DNA of 10,803 nucleotides from Bryobacterales bacterium (GCA_020853155.1 JADYZL010000104.1:1-10803); one strand, 5' to 3'. Shown: positions 1-7,339, counted from the stretch's first letter. A program made the numbers and translations. Notes: a model not told the origin generated them from the letters alone.

Positions 1-1
1 A

Positions 2-217
2 ACCCTGCCCGTCTTGCGGCGGCAGGCGATGGAAACGGCTTCGATCGCCGAGGCTGCGTACCGGGAGGGTGGCGCGGATCTCTTGCGGCTTCTCGATGCG
101 CAGCGGGTTCGCATCGAAGCCCAGCAAACCTATGTGGAGGCGCGCGTGAATTACGAACTCGCCATTGTGGATCTCGAACAAGCCCTGGGTATTCCACAGG
201 CTGGGGGACAGCCGTGA
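2..217 (+). CDS. TolC-like outer-membrane efflux channel protein, C-terminal end (partial)
   Basis: The gene enters from the left edge; only the last 71 codons are present, in the frame starting at base 2 and ending in TGA. The visible part is one long alpha-helical segment rich in Ala, Glu, Gln and Leu. It has the family pattern of a helix reading 'YREGGADLLRLLDAQR' followed by 'YVEARVNYELAIVDLEQALG', which is the last periplasmic helical hairpin of TolC/CzcC-type channels. These trimeric outer-membrane proteins form the exit duct for RND pumps. The stop codon overlaps the ATG of the adaptor gene (TGATG), so translation is probably coupled and the three genes form one operon. Family assignment is firm. 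The substrate and exact subfamily cannot be judged from this tail. Confidence 0.85.
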   Translation, partial: TLPVLRRQAMETASIAEAAYREGGADLLRLLDAQRVRIEAQQTYVEARVNYELAIVDLEQALGIPQAGGQP

Positions 218-1458
218 TGCAGGGGAACCTCGCGCTGCTCGCACTGGCGGCGTTGCTCGCATTCGTGTCTTGCGGCAGGACTCCGGACACCGCCGCGCGG
301 GAGGGCTCCGCGGCCCCTTCCGCCCCGATCGGGAATACGAGCGACGATGCGGGCCGCGTCGTCCGTCTGACGCCCGAAGCGCTCGCCATGGCCCGCCTCG
401 TTCTCCAAGAGGCGTCCTCCCGCTCCATTCCCCATACCATCCGCGCCTCCGGGCGCATCGCGATCAACGAGAATCGGTTGTGGCGAGTGGGTGCGGTCAG
501 CGATGGCTTGCTCGTGGAGATGTATGCCAACGTCGACGACCCCGTCCGCCGGGGGCAGGTGCTCGCCCGGCAGCATAGCCGCGCCGTGAGCGACGCCAGA
601 GCCGCGTACGCGGAGGCGGCGAACAACCTCGCCACATTCGAGACGCGCCGCTCGTTTCTGCAGGCGCAAGCGGCGCGTGCAAGGCGGCTGTACGATCTGA
701 AAGCCGCGTCGGAACAGCAGGTGCAGCAGGCTGAATCCGACGTGCGCGACGTGGAGGGCCAGATAGCCAACGCCAAGGCCGAATTGCAGCGCCAGCGCAT
801 TCATATCGAGGAGTTCCTCCACGTTCAGCCGGAGTCATCCAAGGCGCCCGGAGACCTCGCCTCGGGCTATAAGAGCACGGATCTGATCCCAGTCACATCG
901 CCCGTCTCCGGCATGGTGATGGAGCGCCCCGCAGCCCCGGGAACGATCGTCCCCATGGCGCAGACTCTATATGTGATCAGCGATCTCTCGAACCTCTGGA
1001 TGATCGCCGAGGTGCAACAGCAGCATCTCGCCGCCCTCCGGGAAGGGATGGAGGTCGCCGTGCACACCCAGGCATTTCCGGAGGAAATATTTCCCGGACG
1101 GATCGCGCGCATCGGCGCTGAGTTGAACCCTGCCACGCGCACGGTGAGCGTCCGCATCGAAGTGCCCAATCCTCAAATGCGCCTCCGCCCGGAGATGTAT
1201 GCCGATGCGGAGATTGCCACGAGCGGCTCCGAGACGGGCGTCTTTCTTCCAACGGACGCCATCCAGGATTTGAACGGGCAGGCGGTCGCTTTTGTGCGGG
1301 TCGCGGAAGGCGCCTTCGCCGTCCGCCCGGTGGAAACCGGAGCCCCGCGCGATGGGATGCGCCTCATCCTTTCCGGGGTAAACGCCGGGGAGCAAGTGGT
1401 GGTGCGGGGCAGTTTTCTGCTCAAGTCCAAGCTGTTGGAGGCCTCGCTTGCCGAGTGA
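217..1458 (+). CDS. RND efflux periplasmic adaptor (membrane fusion protein), CzcB/CusB-like, probable lipoprotein
   Basis: The product, 413 aa, links an inner-membrane RND pump to the outer-membrane channel. Start: the ATG at 217 has a GGGGGA motif 8 bases upstream; a GTG at 214 would add one residue and is less well spaced. Residues 1-19 form a signal sequence ending 'LLAFVSC', a slightly unusual lipobox with Cys19 as the probable lipidated residue. The first half of the lipoyl/barrel-sandwich domain is at about 70-120. A coiled-coil hairpin follows at about 125-205. The second lipoyl half is at about 224-257 ('TSPVSGMVMERPAAPG'), then a beta-barrel at about 260-335 containing 'DLSNLWMIAEV' and 'NPATRTVSVRIEV', and a membrane-proximal domain to the end. 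There is no His- or Met-rich N-terminal metal-binding stretch. It sits between the channel and pump genes, as expected for one tripartite complex. Confidence 0.93.
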   Translation: MQGNLALLALAALLAFVSCGRTPDTAAREGSAAPSAPIGNTSDDAGRVVRLTPEALAMARLVLQEASSRSIPHTIRASGRIAINENRLWRVGAVSDGLLVEMYANVDDPVRRGQVLARQHSRAVSDARAAYAEAANNLATFETRRSFLQAQAARARRLYDLKAASEQQVQQAESDVRDVEGQIANAKAELQRQRIHIEEFLHVQPESSKAPGDLASGYKSTDLIPVTSPVSGMVMERPAAPGTIVPMAQTLYVISDLSNLWMIAEVQQQHLAALREGMEVAVHTQAFPEEIFPGRIARIGAELNPATRTVSVRIEVPNPQMRLRPEMYADAEIATSGSETGVFLPTDAIQDLNGQAVAFVRVAEGAFAVRPVETGAPRDGMRLILSGVNAGEQVVVRGSFLLKSKLLEASLAE

Positions 1459-1467
1459 ACCCGCCTG

Positions 1468-4400
1468 ATGCTTGAGCGCCTTGTTGAATTTCATTTGGAG
1501 AATCGCTGGCTTGTGCTCGCCGGTGTGCTTGCGCTGATCGGCGCGGGCATCTACGCCCTGAATAACGTTGCCATTGAGGCGTTTCCGGACCTCACGCCCA
1601 CCCAGGTCACCATCGTCACCACGGCGCCCGCCATGGCCCCGGACGAAGTGGCGGATCTCGTCACCTATCCGCTCGAAGCGAGCGTGATGGGCCTGCCCCG
1701 CGCCGAAGGCGTTCGCTCCATCTCAAAGCTCGGGCTCTCCATGGTCACCGTCGCTTTCGACGATTCCGTGAATATTTACTTCGCACGCCAAGTTGTCAAC
1801 GAGCGGATCCAGGAGGCGAAGACGCGCCTGCCCCCGGGCCTCGAACCTACTCTCGGCCCGGTGGCCACGGCCTTTGGCGAGGTTTACCAATACACCGTCG
1901 AGGGAGAGAAGTATTCGTTGATGGAGCTCAAGACCATTCACGAATGGATGGTGAAGAACCAACTCCGCGGCGTCCCCGGCGTGAATGAGGTGAATACCTG
2001 GGGCGGGGAGACACAGCAGTACCAGGTGGTGGTGGACCCCGTGCGTCTGCAATCCTTCGGCCTCACGCTCCGGGATGTATTCCGCCGCGTTGCCGCCAAC
2101 AATGAGAACTTTGGCGGCGGATACATTGAGCACGCCTTCGAGCAATACACCGTGCGTGGCCTTGGGCGGGTGCGCGACATCAAGGATATCGAAAACATCG
2201 TCATGCTCTCATCGAGCGGCAGCCCGGTGATGGTGAAAGACGTGGCCACGGTGCAACTGGGCGCCATGCCGCGCCAAGGCGCCGTAACGCGGGATGGCCT
2301 CGGCGAACGCGTTTCCGGCATGGTGATCATGCTCAAGGGTGAAAACGGCAAGCGCGTCATTGAACGCGTGAAGCAAAAGCTCTCTGAACTCCACCTGCCC
2401 GAAGGCGTCAAGCTCCTGCCCTTTTACGATCAATCCGAGGTGATTGACACTACCATCGCCACCGTCGGCCGCAACCTGCTCGAGGGGGGGCTGCTCGTCG
2501 TGGTAATCCTGCTGCTCTTCCTCGGCAATATCCGGGCCGCGCTGATTGTCGCGGCAGTGATCCCGTTTTCTCTCCTGTTCGGGTTCCTAGGGATGATGGC
2601 TTTCGGTATTAGCGCGAACCTGATGAGCCTCGGCGCCATTGATTTCGGAATGATGGTGGATGGTTCCGTGGTGATGATGGAAAACGCGGTCCGCGGCTTG
2701 AAGCGCGAACCCGGTGATTCGCATTTCAACGCGATGCGGCGGATTCGCGCGTCCTCCGTGGAAGTGGCGCGCCCCATCACCTTCGCCATCGCCATCATCA
2801 TCGCCGTATACCTGCCCATCCTTACGCTTGAAGGCCTGGAGGGCCGCATGTTCCGGCCCATGGCGATCACCGTGTGCAGCGCGCTGCTCGGCTCGCTCGT
2901 TCTTGCACTCGCCGTCGTTCCGGCGGTCGCCAGCTTGCTGCTCAAGAACGGGGTGAAGGAACATACGGAGCACCGGTTTGACCATGTCCGCCGCCGCTAT
3001 GTCGTGCTTTTGCGCTGGGCCTTTACGCGCCGGGCGCTGGTGCTCGGGGTGGCTGCCGTCGTGCTGATTGCGGCCATCGGCTCCCTGGGATTCATCGGCA
3101 CGGAGTTCATGCCGCGCCTCGACGAAGGCTCCATTCTGCTGCAGACCATCAAGCTTCCCGGTATTTCGCTTTCCGAATCCGTGGCGCTGAGCGGCGATGT
3201 CGAGAGAGTGCTTCACGAGTTTCCGGAGGTGACCGGCGTCGTCAGCAAGATCGGGCGGCCGGATTTCGCCACGGAAGCCATGGGGATCTATGAGGCCGAT
3301 GTCTACGTCACCCTCAAGCCGCGTGAGCAGTGGACTACCGCCCGAACCAAGGTTGGCCTCATAGAGGCGATGGACCGGAAGCTCCAGGTGGTCACGGGCA
3401 TCGGCATCAACTTCACGCAGCCGATGGCCATGCGCCTCGATGAAACCGTCTCCGGCACTAAGGGAGATGTGGCGCTCAAGATTTTCGGCGACGATACGGA
3501 CACGCTGCAGCGCCTGGCCGAACAGTCCCTCCACATCGTCAACCATGTGCATGGCGCGGCCGACACCCAGATGGAGGTGATCTCCGGCGTGGCGGAACTC
3601 CGCGTTCGCGCGGATCGCGCCGCCCTTGCCCGCTATGGCCTCGATGTGGACGATCTTCGGTTAGTGATGGATTCGGCGATCGGGGGAAGCACCATCTCCG
3701 AGTTCATTGACGGCCAGCGCCGCTTCGATATCGTGCTGCGCCTGCCGAAGGGTTACAGCGATTCGCCGGAGCATCTCAAGCGCATCCTTCTCACCGCTCC
3801 CGGCGGCGAGCGCGTTGCCCTTTCCGACGTGGCGGCGATTGAACTCGCGCGCGGCCCGGAGGTGGTTTCCCGCGAGGGCGGCAACCGCCGCATCGTGGTT
3901 CAGTCCAACGTCCGGGGCCGGGACATGGGTAGTTTCGTCGCGGAGGCGCAGCGCAAGGTGGCCGCCGGTCTGCCGCTGCCCCCAGGGTATTCCCTCGAAT
4001 GGGGAGGCCAGTTTGAGAACCAGCGCCGCGCCATGCAACGGCTGGCGATTGTGGTGCCCGCTTCCATCCTCATCATCTTTGGTTTGCTGTTCGCCACTTT
4101 CCGTTCCACGCGGCAGGCGTTCCTCATTCTGCTGAACGTGCCGTTCGCGATGGTGGGGGGCGTTGCCGCGCTCTGGCTGAGAGGCCTGAACCTGAACGTT
4201 TCCGCCGTCATCGGCTTACTGGCCCTGTTTGGCGTGGCGGTGCTCAACGGGATTGTGCTCGTGAGCTACATCAATCAACTGCGGCAAGCGGGGGAACCGA
4301 TGATGCAGGCGATCTTCGATGGGTGCAGCCGCCGTCTGCGTCCGGTGCTGATGACTGCCCTTGTCGCGAGCCTGGGTTTCATCCCCATGGCGCTCTCCAC

Positions 4401-4542
4401 ATCGCCGGGAGCGGAAGTGCAGCGGCCCCTGGCGACGGTGGTGATTGGAGGGTTAGCCTCCGCCACATTCCTCACACTCTTGCTGCTGCCGATACTCTAT
4501 CCCTGGTTCAGCAGACGGGAGACGGGCCAAGCTGACAGTTGA
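1468..4542 (+). CDS. CzcA-family heavy-metal RND efflux transporter (inner-membrane proton antiporter)
   Basis: The 1024-aa length is near normal for the family (about 1020-1070). The start 'MLERLVEFHLENR' matches the usual family N-terminus. One transmembrane helix lies at about 13-31, six at about 338-543 and five at about 856-1013, with two large periplasmic loops between, which is the RND layout. TM4 reads 'IDFGMMVDGSVVMMEN': Asp392, Asp398 and Glu405 have the same spacing as the proton-relay residues Asp402, Asp408 and Glu415 of Cupriavidus CzcA. Copper/silver CusA pumps lack the first Asp, and where CusA has a cleft Met this protein has 'MRLDETVSG', as in CzcA. I therefore infer export of divalent cations such as Zn, Co, Cd or Ni, but organic substrates cannot be excluded. 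It lies 9 bases after the adaptor gene in the same operon. No strong ribosome-binding site is seen, so translation may be coupled. Confidence 0.93.
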   Translation: MLERLVEFHLENRWLVLAGVLALIGAGIYALNNVAIEAFPDLTPTQVTIVTTAPAMAPDEVADLVTYPLEASVMGLPRAEGVRSISKLGLSMVTVAFDDSVNIYFARQVVNERIQEAKTRLPPGLEPTLGPVATAFGEVYQYTVEGEKYSLMELKTIHEWMVKNQLRGVPGVNEVNTWGGETQQYQVVVDPVRLQSFGLTLRDVFRRVAANNENFGGGYIEHAFEQYTVRGLGRVRDIKDIENIVMLSSSGSPVMVKDVATVQLGAMPRQGAVTRDGLGERVSGMVIMLKGENGKRVIERVKQKLSELHLPEGVKLLPFYDQSEVIDTTIATVGRNLLEGGLLVVVILLLFLGNIRAALIVAAVIPFSLLFGFLGMMAFGISANLMSLGAIDFGMMVDGSVVMMENAVRGLKREPGDSHFNAMRRIRASSVEVARPITFAIAIIIAVYLPILTLEGLEGRMFRPMAITVCSALLGSLVLALAVVPAVASLLLKNGVKEHTEHRFDHVRRRYVVLLRWAFTRRALVLGVAAVVLIAAIGSLGFIGTEFMPRLDEGSILLQTIKLPGISLSESVALSGDVERVLHEFPEVTGVVSKIGRPDFATEAMGIYEADVYVTLKPREQWTTARTKVGLIEAMDRKLQVVTGIGINFTQPMAMRLDETVSGTKGDVALKIFGDDTDTLQRLAEQSLHIVNHVHGAADTQMEVISGVAELRVRADRAALARYGLDVDDLRLVMDSAIGGSTISEFIDGQRRFDIVLRLPKGYSDSPEHLKRILLTAPGGERVALSDVAAIELARGPEVVSREGGNRRIVVQSNVRGRDMGSFVAEAQRKVAAGLPLPPGYSLEWGGQFENQRRAMQRLAIVVPASILIIFGLLFATFRSTRQAFLILLNVPFAMVGGVAALWLRGLNLNVSAVIGLLALFGVAVLNGIVLVSYINQLRQAGEPMMQAIFDGCSRRLRPVLMTALVASLGFIPMALSTSPGAEVQRPLATVVIGGLASATFLTLLLLPILYPWFSRRETGQADS

Positions 4543-4556
4543 ACGTGGGATGAAGG

Positions 4557-4572
4557 CCGCGCCCTCGCGCGG
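4557..4572. terminator. Small GC hairpin between convergent genes, possible weak terminator
   Basis: CCGCGC (4557-4562) and GCGCGG (4567-4572) form a six-pair all-GC stem with a four-base loop, 14 bases after the stop of the pump gene and 18 bases before the end of the converging small gene. There is no T-run on either strand, so it is not a canonical intrinsic terminator. It could be a pause or 3'-end stabilising structure for either transcript, or a chance GC palindrome. Confidence 0.3.
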
Positions 4573-4590
4573 AAACGGTGGCGCCCGCGG

Positions 4591-4878
4591 CTATTGCAGA
4601 CCGGGGTAATTCCGCTGGTTGCTCACCAGTTCATCGAAGATGGCTAATACCTGTTTACGGTAGCGCACCATCTGTTGGACGTTGTCCTGGAATGGACCTT
4701 CCTGGTAGGCGTTGTGGTTGGTCCACCGGTCCGTGAGCGCTTTCGGAATATCGATATCCTGCCGCAGCCTTTCCGCGGAGTGCCCGCGCAGAAAAAGCCC
4801 ATAGAACATCGCCGCTTCCCGGTGGGGCGCGTTGATATCGAATTCATCGGAAACGCTGCTATTCTTCCCGTTCACCAT
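4591..4878 (-). CDS. Unrecognised 95-aa protein with a helix-turn-helix-like segment
   Basis: I do not recognise this family. I chose the ATG at 4878 because it is preceded on the minus strand by GAAGAG at a 9-base distance; an in-frame ATG at 4941 would add 21 residues ('MAGGSSAWHRRG...') that look like read-through of the leader. The product has no Cys, no membrane segment and no signal peptide. Residues about 19-52 ('HREAAMFYGLFLRGHSAERL' onward, ending in DIP....DRW) have the look of a helix-turn-helix: a helix, 'RGHSAERLRQDIDIP' as turn, then a second helix ending in Trp52. Residues 62-86 are a further amphipathic helix. This suggests a small DNA-binding or adaptor protein, by pattern only. 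It converges with the efflux operon and has two candidate promoters upstream, so it is probably transcribed on its own. Confidence 0.68.
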   Translation of the reverse strand: MVNGKNSSVSDEFDINAPHREAAMFYGLFLRGHSAERLRQDIDIPKALTDRWTNHNAYQEGPFQDNVQQMVRYRKQVLAIFDELVSNQRNYPGLQ

Positions 4879-4960
4879 ACTGAACGACTCTTCACCGGCA
4901 ACTTCGCCGCGCCTGTGCCAAGCCGACGAACCACCCGCCATCGCGGAGTGCCGAAACGTC

Positions 4961-4990
4961 AGTATAAAGGCATCTCGCAGCTTCAGGCAA
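4961..4990 (-). promoter_or_regulatory. Candidate sigma70-type promoter for the 95-aa gene (proximal)
   Basis: On the minus strand, TTGCCT (4985-4990) and TATACT (4961-4966) are separated by 18 bases. The -10 element matches the consensus at five of six positions and the -35 at four of six. Transcription would start near 4954, giving a leader of about 75 bases to the ATG at 4878. This was identified by eye only. Confidence 0.4.
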
Positions 4991-5039
4991 TAGGATTTGT
5001 TCGGGGAACCTTACCACCGGAAACAGGCCGCTGACCCCC

Positions 5040-5068
5040 ATTGTAAAGCACAAATCGCGCTCTGCAAA
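5040..5068 (-). promoter_or_regulatory. Candidate sigma70-type promoter for the 95-aa gene (distal)
   Basis: On the minus strand, TTTGCA (5063-5068) and TACAAT (5040-5045) are separated by exactly 17 bases. Five of six -10 positions and four of six -35 positions fit the consensus. It lies between the stop of the 171-aa gene (5091) and the 95-aa gene, and would give a leader of about 155 bases. The local sequence is visibly richer in A and T than the surrounding coding DNA. Either this or the proximal candidate, or both, may be used. Confidence 0.4.
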
Positions 5069-5090
5069 CCATGCGCTGCCGTGAGGACTT

Positions 5091-5606
5091 TCAAGCCATT
5101 GGATGCGACGAGCCGCCCCTGAGGTTTCGAATTTGCCGCAGCCGCAGGGGAGCCCATTCCACGAACAACTCCGGGTTCTCCAGCCACGTTCGCAGCCAGA
5201 GAAATTTCTCCTCCATCGCCGCGCTTTTCTCCGCGGAAACCCTGGGGTTCCGCAGCACCGCTTCGGCTTTGCGCCGGGCTTCAAGAACGCGTTTCCTTGC
5301 CGGGCTGATTGCCCCCTTCCGCAACACTTCCGCCGCTCTCCGCTCGTATTCGGCCAAGGCCGTCAAGCTGCGTGCCAATTCCTCCAGGGCATCGAGGCGG
5401 ACACCTTCCACAAGCGGATCGAGCGGGAATCCGCTCTCCAATAGGTCATGCCGAAGCGTGCTTTCGGTAACCGTACCGAAAGCGCCGCGCAGGGCATCCC
5501 AGGCCGCGGTGTCCACCACCCGCCACCGTTCCCGCTCAATGAAAGCGGCAATGGCGGCGCGCCGCAACTGGCGTGAGGTCTGCCGTTCAGCGCGCGCCGG
5601 CTCCAC
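5091..5606 (-). CDS. Unrecognised 171-aa charged helical protein, third gene of the ruvX-mltG cluster
   Basis: I do not recognise the family. The start is a GTG at 5606, giving a 20-base overlap with the end of mltG, so it is likely translated from the same transcript. AAGG about 12 bases upstream is a weak ribosome-binding site. The protein is rich in Arg, Glu, Ala and Leu, with no Cys, no signal peptide and no membrane segment, so it is predicted cytoplasmic. Residues 8-62 look like a compact helical or winged-helix-like domain, containing the stretch 'VTESTLRHDLLESGFPLDP'. Residues 70-135 are a long, possibly coiled-coil helix, and 'LWLRTWLENPELFVEWAPLR' follows at 136-155. The gene order suggests a link to cell-wall synthesis or to RuvX, but that is only positional. 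The open frame on the opposite strand has no recognisable protein, which supports this strand. Confidence 0.72.
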   Translation of the reverse strand: MEPARAERQTSRQLRRAAIAAFIERERWRVVDTAAWDALRGAFGTVTESTLRHDLLESGFPLDPLVEGVRLDALEELARSLTALAEYERRAAEVLRKGAISPARKRVLEARRKAEAVLRNPRVSAEKSAAMEEKFLWLRTWLENPELFVEWAPLRLRQIRNLRGGSSHPMA

Positions 5607-6618
5607 TTGCTTTCACCGCCTTGCGATAGTTGTTCACATTCGCAGTGTGTCCGGAAAGATTCTCGGAGAACCGATGCGCACCGCTGCCGTCGCCCTTCGC
5701 CACGAAAAAGAGATACCCGGTTTCCGCCGGGTGGATCGCGGCCCGCAGCGCGGCTGCGCCGGGGTTGGCGATCGGCCCCGGAGGCAGCCCGGCCCGGCGG
5801 TAGGTGTTGTAGGGGCTATCGCGCTGGAGATCCGATTGGTATATCGTGCCGCGATACTTCCCTTCGAGAAGCGCCGCGTAGATCACGGTGGGGTCGCAAT
5901 CGAGGCGCATTCCTTCGCGCAGCCGGTTCCCATACACGCTTGCCACCACCGGACGCTCCTCCGCAATGCTGGTCTCCTTCTCGACAAGCGAGGCCAGCGT
6001 CACCAGGCGATGTGCTCCCGCGGGTGCGCCCAATGCCTTCCATTGCTTACGGAACTCGCCGGTCAGCCGGGCGCAGATCTCCGCCGCCGTGGCTTTCCGC
6101 CGGAACTGATACGTGCTCGGGAAGAGATACCCTTCGAGCGAAGGCGCTTCCGGATCGAGATCGCGAACCAGCGAAGGGTCCCGCGCGTGCTTCAGAAAAT
6201 CCTTCGCATTGCGCAAGTCCGATGCGGCCACCAGCGCTGCGATCTCGAACAGATTCGCACCTTCCGGGATCACGAGAGAGACGTAATAGACATCCCCGCG
6301 CACCAGCCGCGCGAACACCGTTCTGACGCTGGCGGGGCCGGTGAAGCGGTACTCGCCGGCCTGGAGCGTCGCTCCCGGTCGCAGGTAGCGCAAGAGGAGG
6401 AATTGCCAGGGGTGCGCGATGATGCCCGCTTCCGCCAGCCGCCCGGCGATGCGCCCGCTGCTCATCCCGCGCTCCACTTCGAGGAACACTGCCTGCTCGC
6501 CGAAGCCCTGGTACGGAACCTCCATCTGCCGCCACGTATATGCCCCGAATGCGCCCGCCGCCAGTGCGAGGGCAAACAGAAAGATCACGATGCGAAGGAA
6601 CCGCTTTACGCCCTTCAT
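5587..6618 (-). CDS. mltG: Endolytic murein transglycosylase MltG (YceG-like)
   Basis: MltG cleaves nascent peptidoglycan strands inside the chain and is thought to set glycan length by terminating polymerisation. It is anchored in the inner membrane facing the periplasm. The product has 343 aa, typical for the family. A membrane anchor lies at about 7-27, a LysM-like small domain at about 42-110, and the YceG catalytic domain at about 115-335. Key signatures are 'LASLVEKETSIAEERPVVAS' around Glu213 (equivalent to the catalytic Glu218 of E. coli by motif), 'DPTVIY' at 242-247, 'YNTYRRAGLPPGPIANPG' at 270-287 and the C-terminal 'HPAETGYLFFVAKGDGSGAH'. The ATG at 6618 has GAGGA six bases upstream and overlaps the ruvX stop by four bases (ATGA). 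ruvX and mltG are neighbours in other bacteria too, including Bacillus subtilis (yrrK, yrrL). Confidence 0.95.
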   Translation of the reverse strand: MKGVKRFLRIVIFLFALALAAGAFGAYTWRQMEVPYQGFGEQAVFLEVERGMSSGRIAGRLAEAGIIAHPWQFLLLRYLRPGATLQAGEYRFTGPASVRTVFARLVRGDVYYVSLVIPEGANLFEIAALVAASDLRNAKDFLKHARDPSLVRDLDPEAPSLEGYLFPSTYQFRRKATAAEICARLTGEFRKQWKALGAPAGAHRLVTLASLVEKETSIAEERPVVASVYGNRLREGMRLDCDPTVIYAALLEGKYRGTIYQSDLQRDSPYNTYRRAGLPPGPIANPGAAALRAAIHPAETGYLFFVAKGDGSGAHRFSENLSGHTANVNNYRKAVKASGAGAR

Positions 6619-7220
6619 TCCTCGTCCTCACCCGAATCGTCATCCCAGGCGCGCCGCCGCCGTCTTCCGCCACGCGGCCTCGCGGGCTCCGGTAGAGGTA
6701 CCGTTGGTTCCGGCAGATCCCTCTCCTCGAATTCACCGCCGTCCAGCAGGTCCCCTGGTTCCGCGCCCTCTTCGATTCCCACGCCCGGCAGCCCGGCATC
6801 GAGATAGCTCTGTAATAACAGCACCGCGGCCAGCCGGTCCACCTGGCCCTTCTGCAGCAGGCGGCTCTTGCTTCCCGCGGGGCCGCCGCGCTTCAGCTTA
6901 AGGACGCGCTCGGCTTCCACGGAAGTAAATCGTTCGTCCCAGTAGAACACCGGCAGCCCGCTGCGCTCCTCCAGCCGGGCGCCGAACTCCCGCACCCACT
7001 GCGCCTGCCGCGCCTCCTCGCCCTGGAGTGATTTCGGCAGCCCCATCAGAATCGCGGAGGCGTCCAATTCCTTCGCCTTCAGATGAATTGCCAGCAGGTC
7101 CGCCCGCAGATTCACACGGGCGTACGTCGGCAATCCCTGCGCGGTCACGCCCAGCGGATCGCTCACGGCCAGGCCGATGCGTTTCTTTCCCAGGTCGAGC
7201 GCCAGCATGCGGAAGAGCAT
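6615..7220 (-). CDS. ruvX: RuvX/YqgF-family putative Holliday junction resolvase or pre-16S rRNA nuclease, with a long charged C-terminal tail
   Basis: The protein has 201 aa from the ATG at 7220, which is preceded by GGAGAG about 3 bases upstream. A second ATG at 7208 would start 'MLALDLGKK' but has no ribosome-binding site, and the open frame to 7370 would run through the divergent promoter region. The RNase H-like core spans about 5-142: 'LALDLGKKRIGLAVSDP' with Asp9, 'ILMGLPKSLQGEE' at 57-69, 'YWDERFTSVEAE' with Glu97, and 'KGQVDRLAAVLLLQSYL' with Asp128. These are the expected acidic catalytic positions. Family members have been assigned to 16S rRNA 5'-end maturation and to Holliday junction resolution. 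E. coli YqgF is 138 aa, so the last ~58 residues are extra: acidic, then Pro-rich, then a run of Arg (186-190), then an acidic end 'DDDSGEDEE'. It is the first gene of the overlapping ruvX-mltG cluster. Confidence 0.9.
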   Translation of the reverse strand: MLFRMLALDLGKKRIGLAVSDPLGVTAQGLPTYARVNLRADLLAIHLKAKELDASAILMGLPKSLQGEEARQAQWVREFGARLEERSGLPVFYWDERFTSVEAERVLKLKRGGPAGSKSRLLQKGQVDRLAAVLLLQSYLDAGLPGVGIEEGAEPGDLLDGGEFEERDLPEPTVPLPEPARPRGGRRRRRAWDDDSGEDEE

Positions 7221-7316
7221 CTGCTCTCCATTCTCGCTTGCCCACCCCTCGCATTGCTGATGCCGCGTTACGAAGGCGGCCAAGCCTCCCCATCCAGCCC
7301 TGGGATCGGGTATATC

Positions 7317-7339
7317 TGGAGGAGCGGGTTGGCCCTCCA
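7317..7339. promoter_or_regulatory. Inverted repeat in the ruvX / SDR divergent intergenic region, candidate operator
   Basis: TGGAGG (7317-7322) and CCTCCA (7334-7339) are perfect inverted arms with an 11-base spacer. They lie 37 bases before the SDR start and about 100 bases before the ruvX start, inside the 155-base space between the two divergent genes. The AT-rich TATATC (7311-7316) directly to the left is the only -10-like element seen, and it has no good -35 partner. The spacing suits a dimeric regulator, but a chance match is quite possible. Confidence 0.3.

Noticed and set aside
2587..3552. Open frame of 321 codons on the - strand inside the RND pump gene
   Set aside because: It is antisense to the conserved pump, and its His- and Arg-rich composition is typical of a shadow frame.
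1468..4542. Copper/silver pump CusA
   Set aside because: TM4 has the 'DFGxxVDG' signature instead of the Ala-containing CusA form, and the CusA cleft methionine in 'RIDMLSTG' is replaced ('RLDETVSG').
4675..5034. Open frame of 119 codons on the + strand after the pump gene
   Set aside because: It is antisense to the 95-aa gene, has no good ribosome-binding site and shows no domain pattern; the minus-strand frame has promoter-like elements and better protein character.
4892..5284. Open frame of 130 codons on the - strand across the gap between the two unrecognised genes
   Set aside because: Its first half overlaps the 171-aa gene in another frame with a low-complexity Arg/Cys-rich product; the second half is probably leader sequence.
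5071..6807. Long open frame of 578 codons on the + strand opposite mltG, ruvX and the 171-aa gene
   Set aside because: It lies antisense to clearly recognised mltG and ruvX, its product is Arg-, Pro- and Ser-rich with no domain, and such frames are common opposite GC-rich genes.
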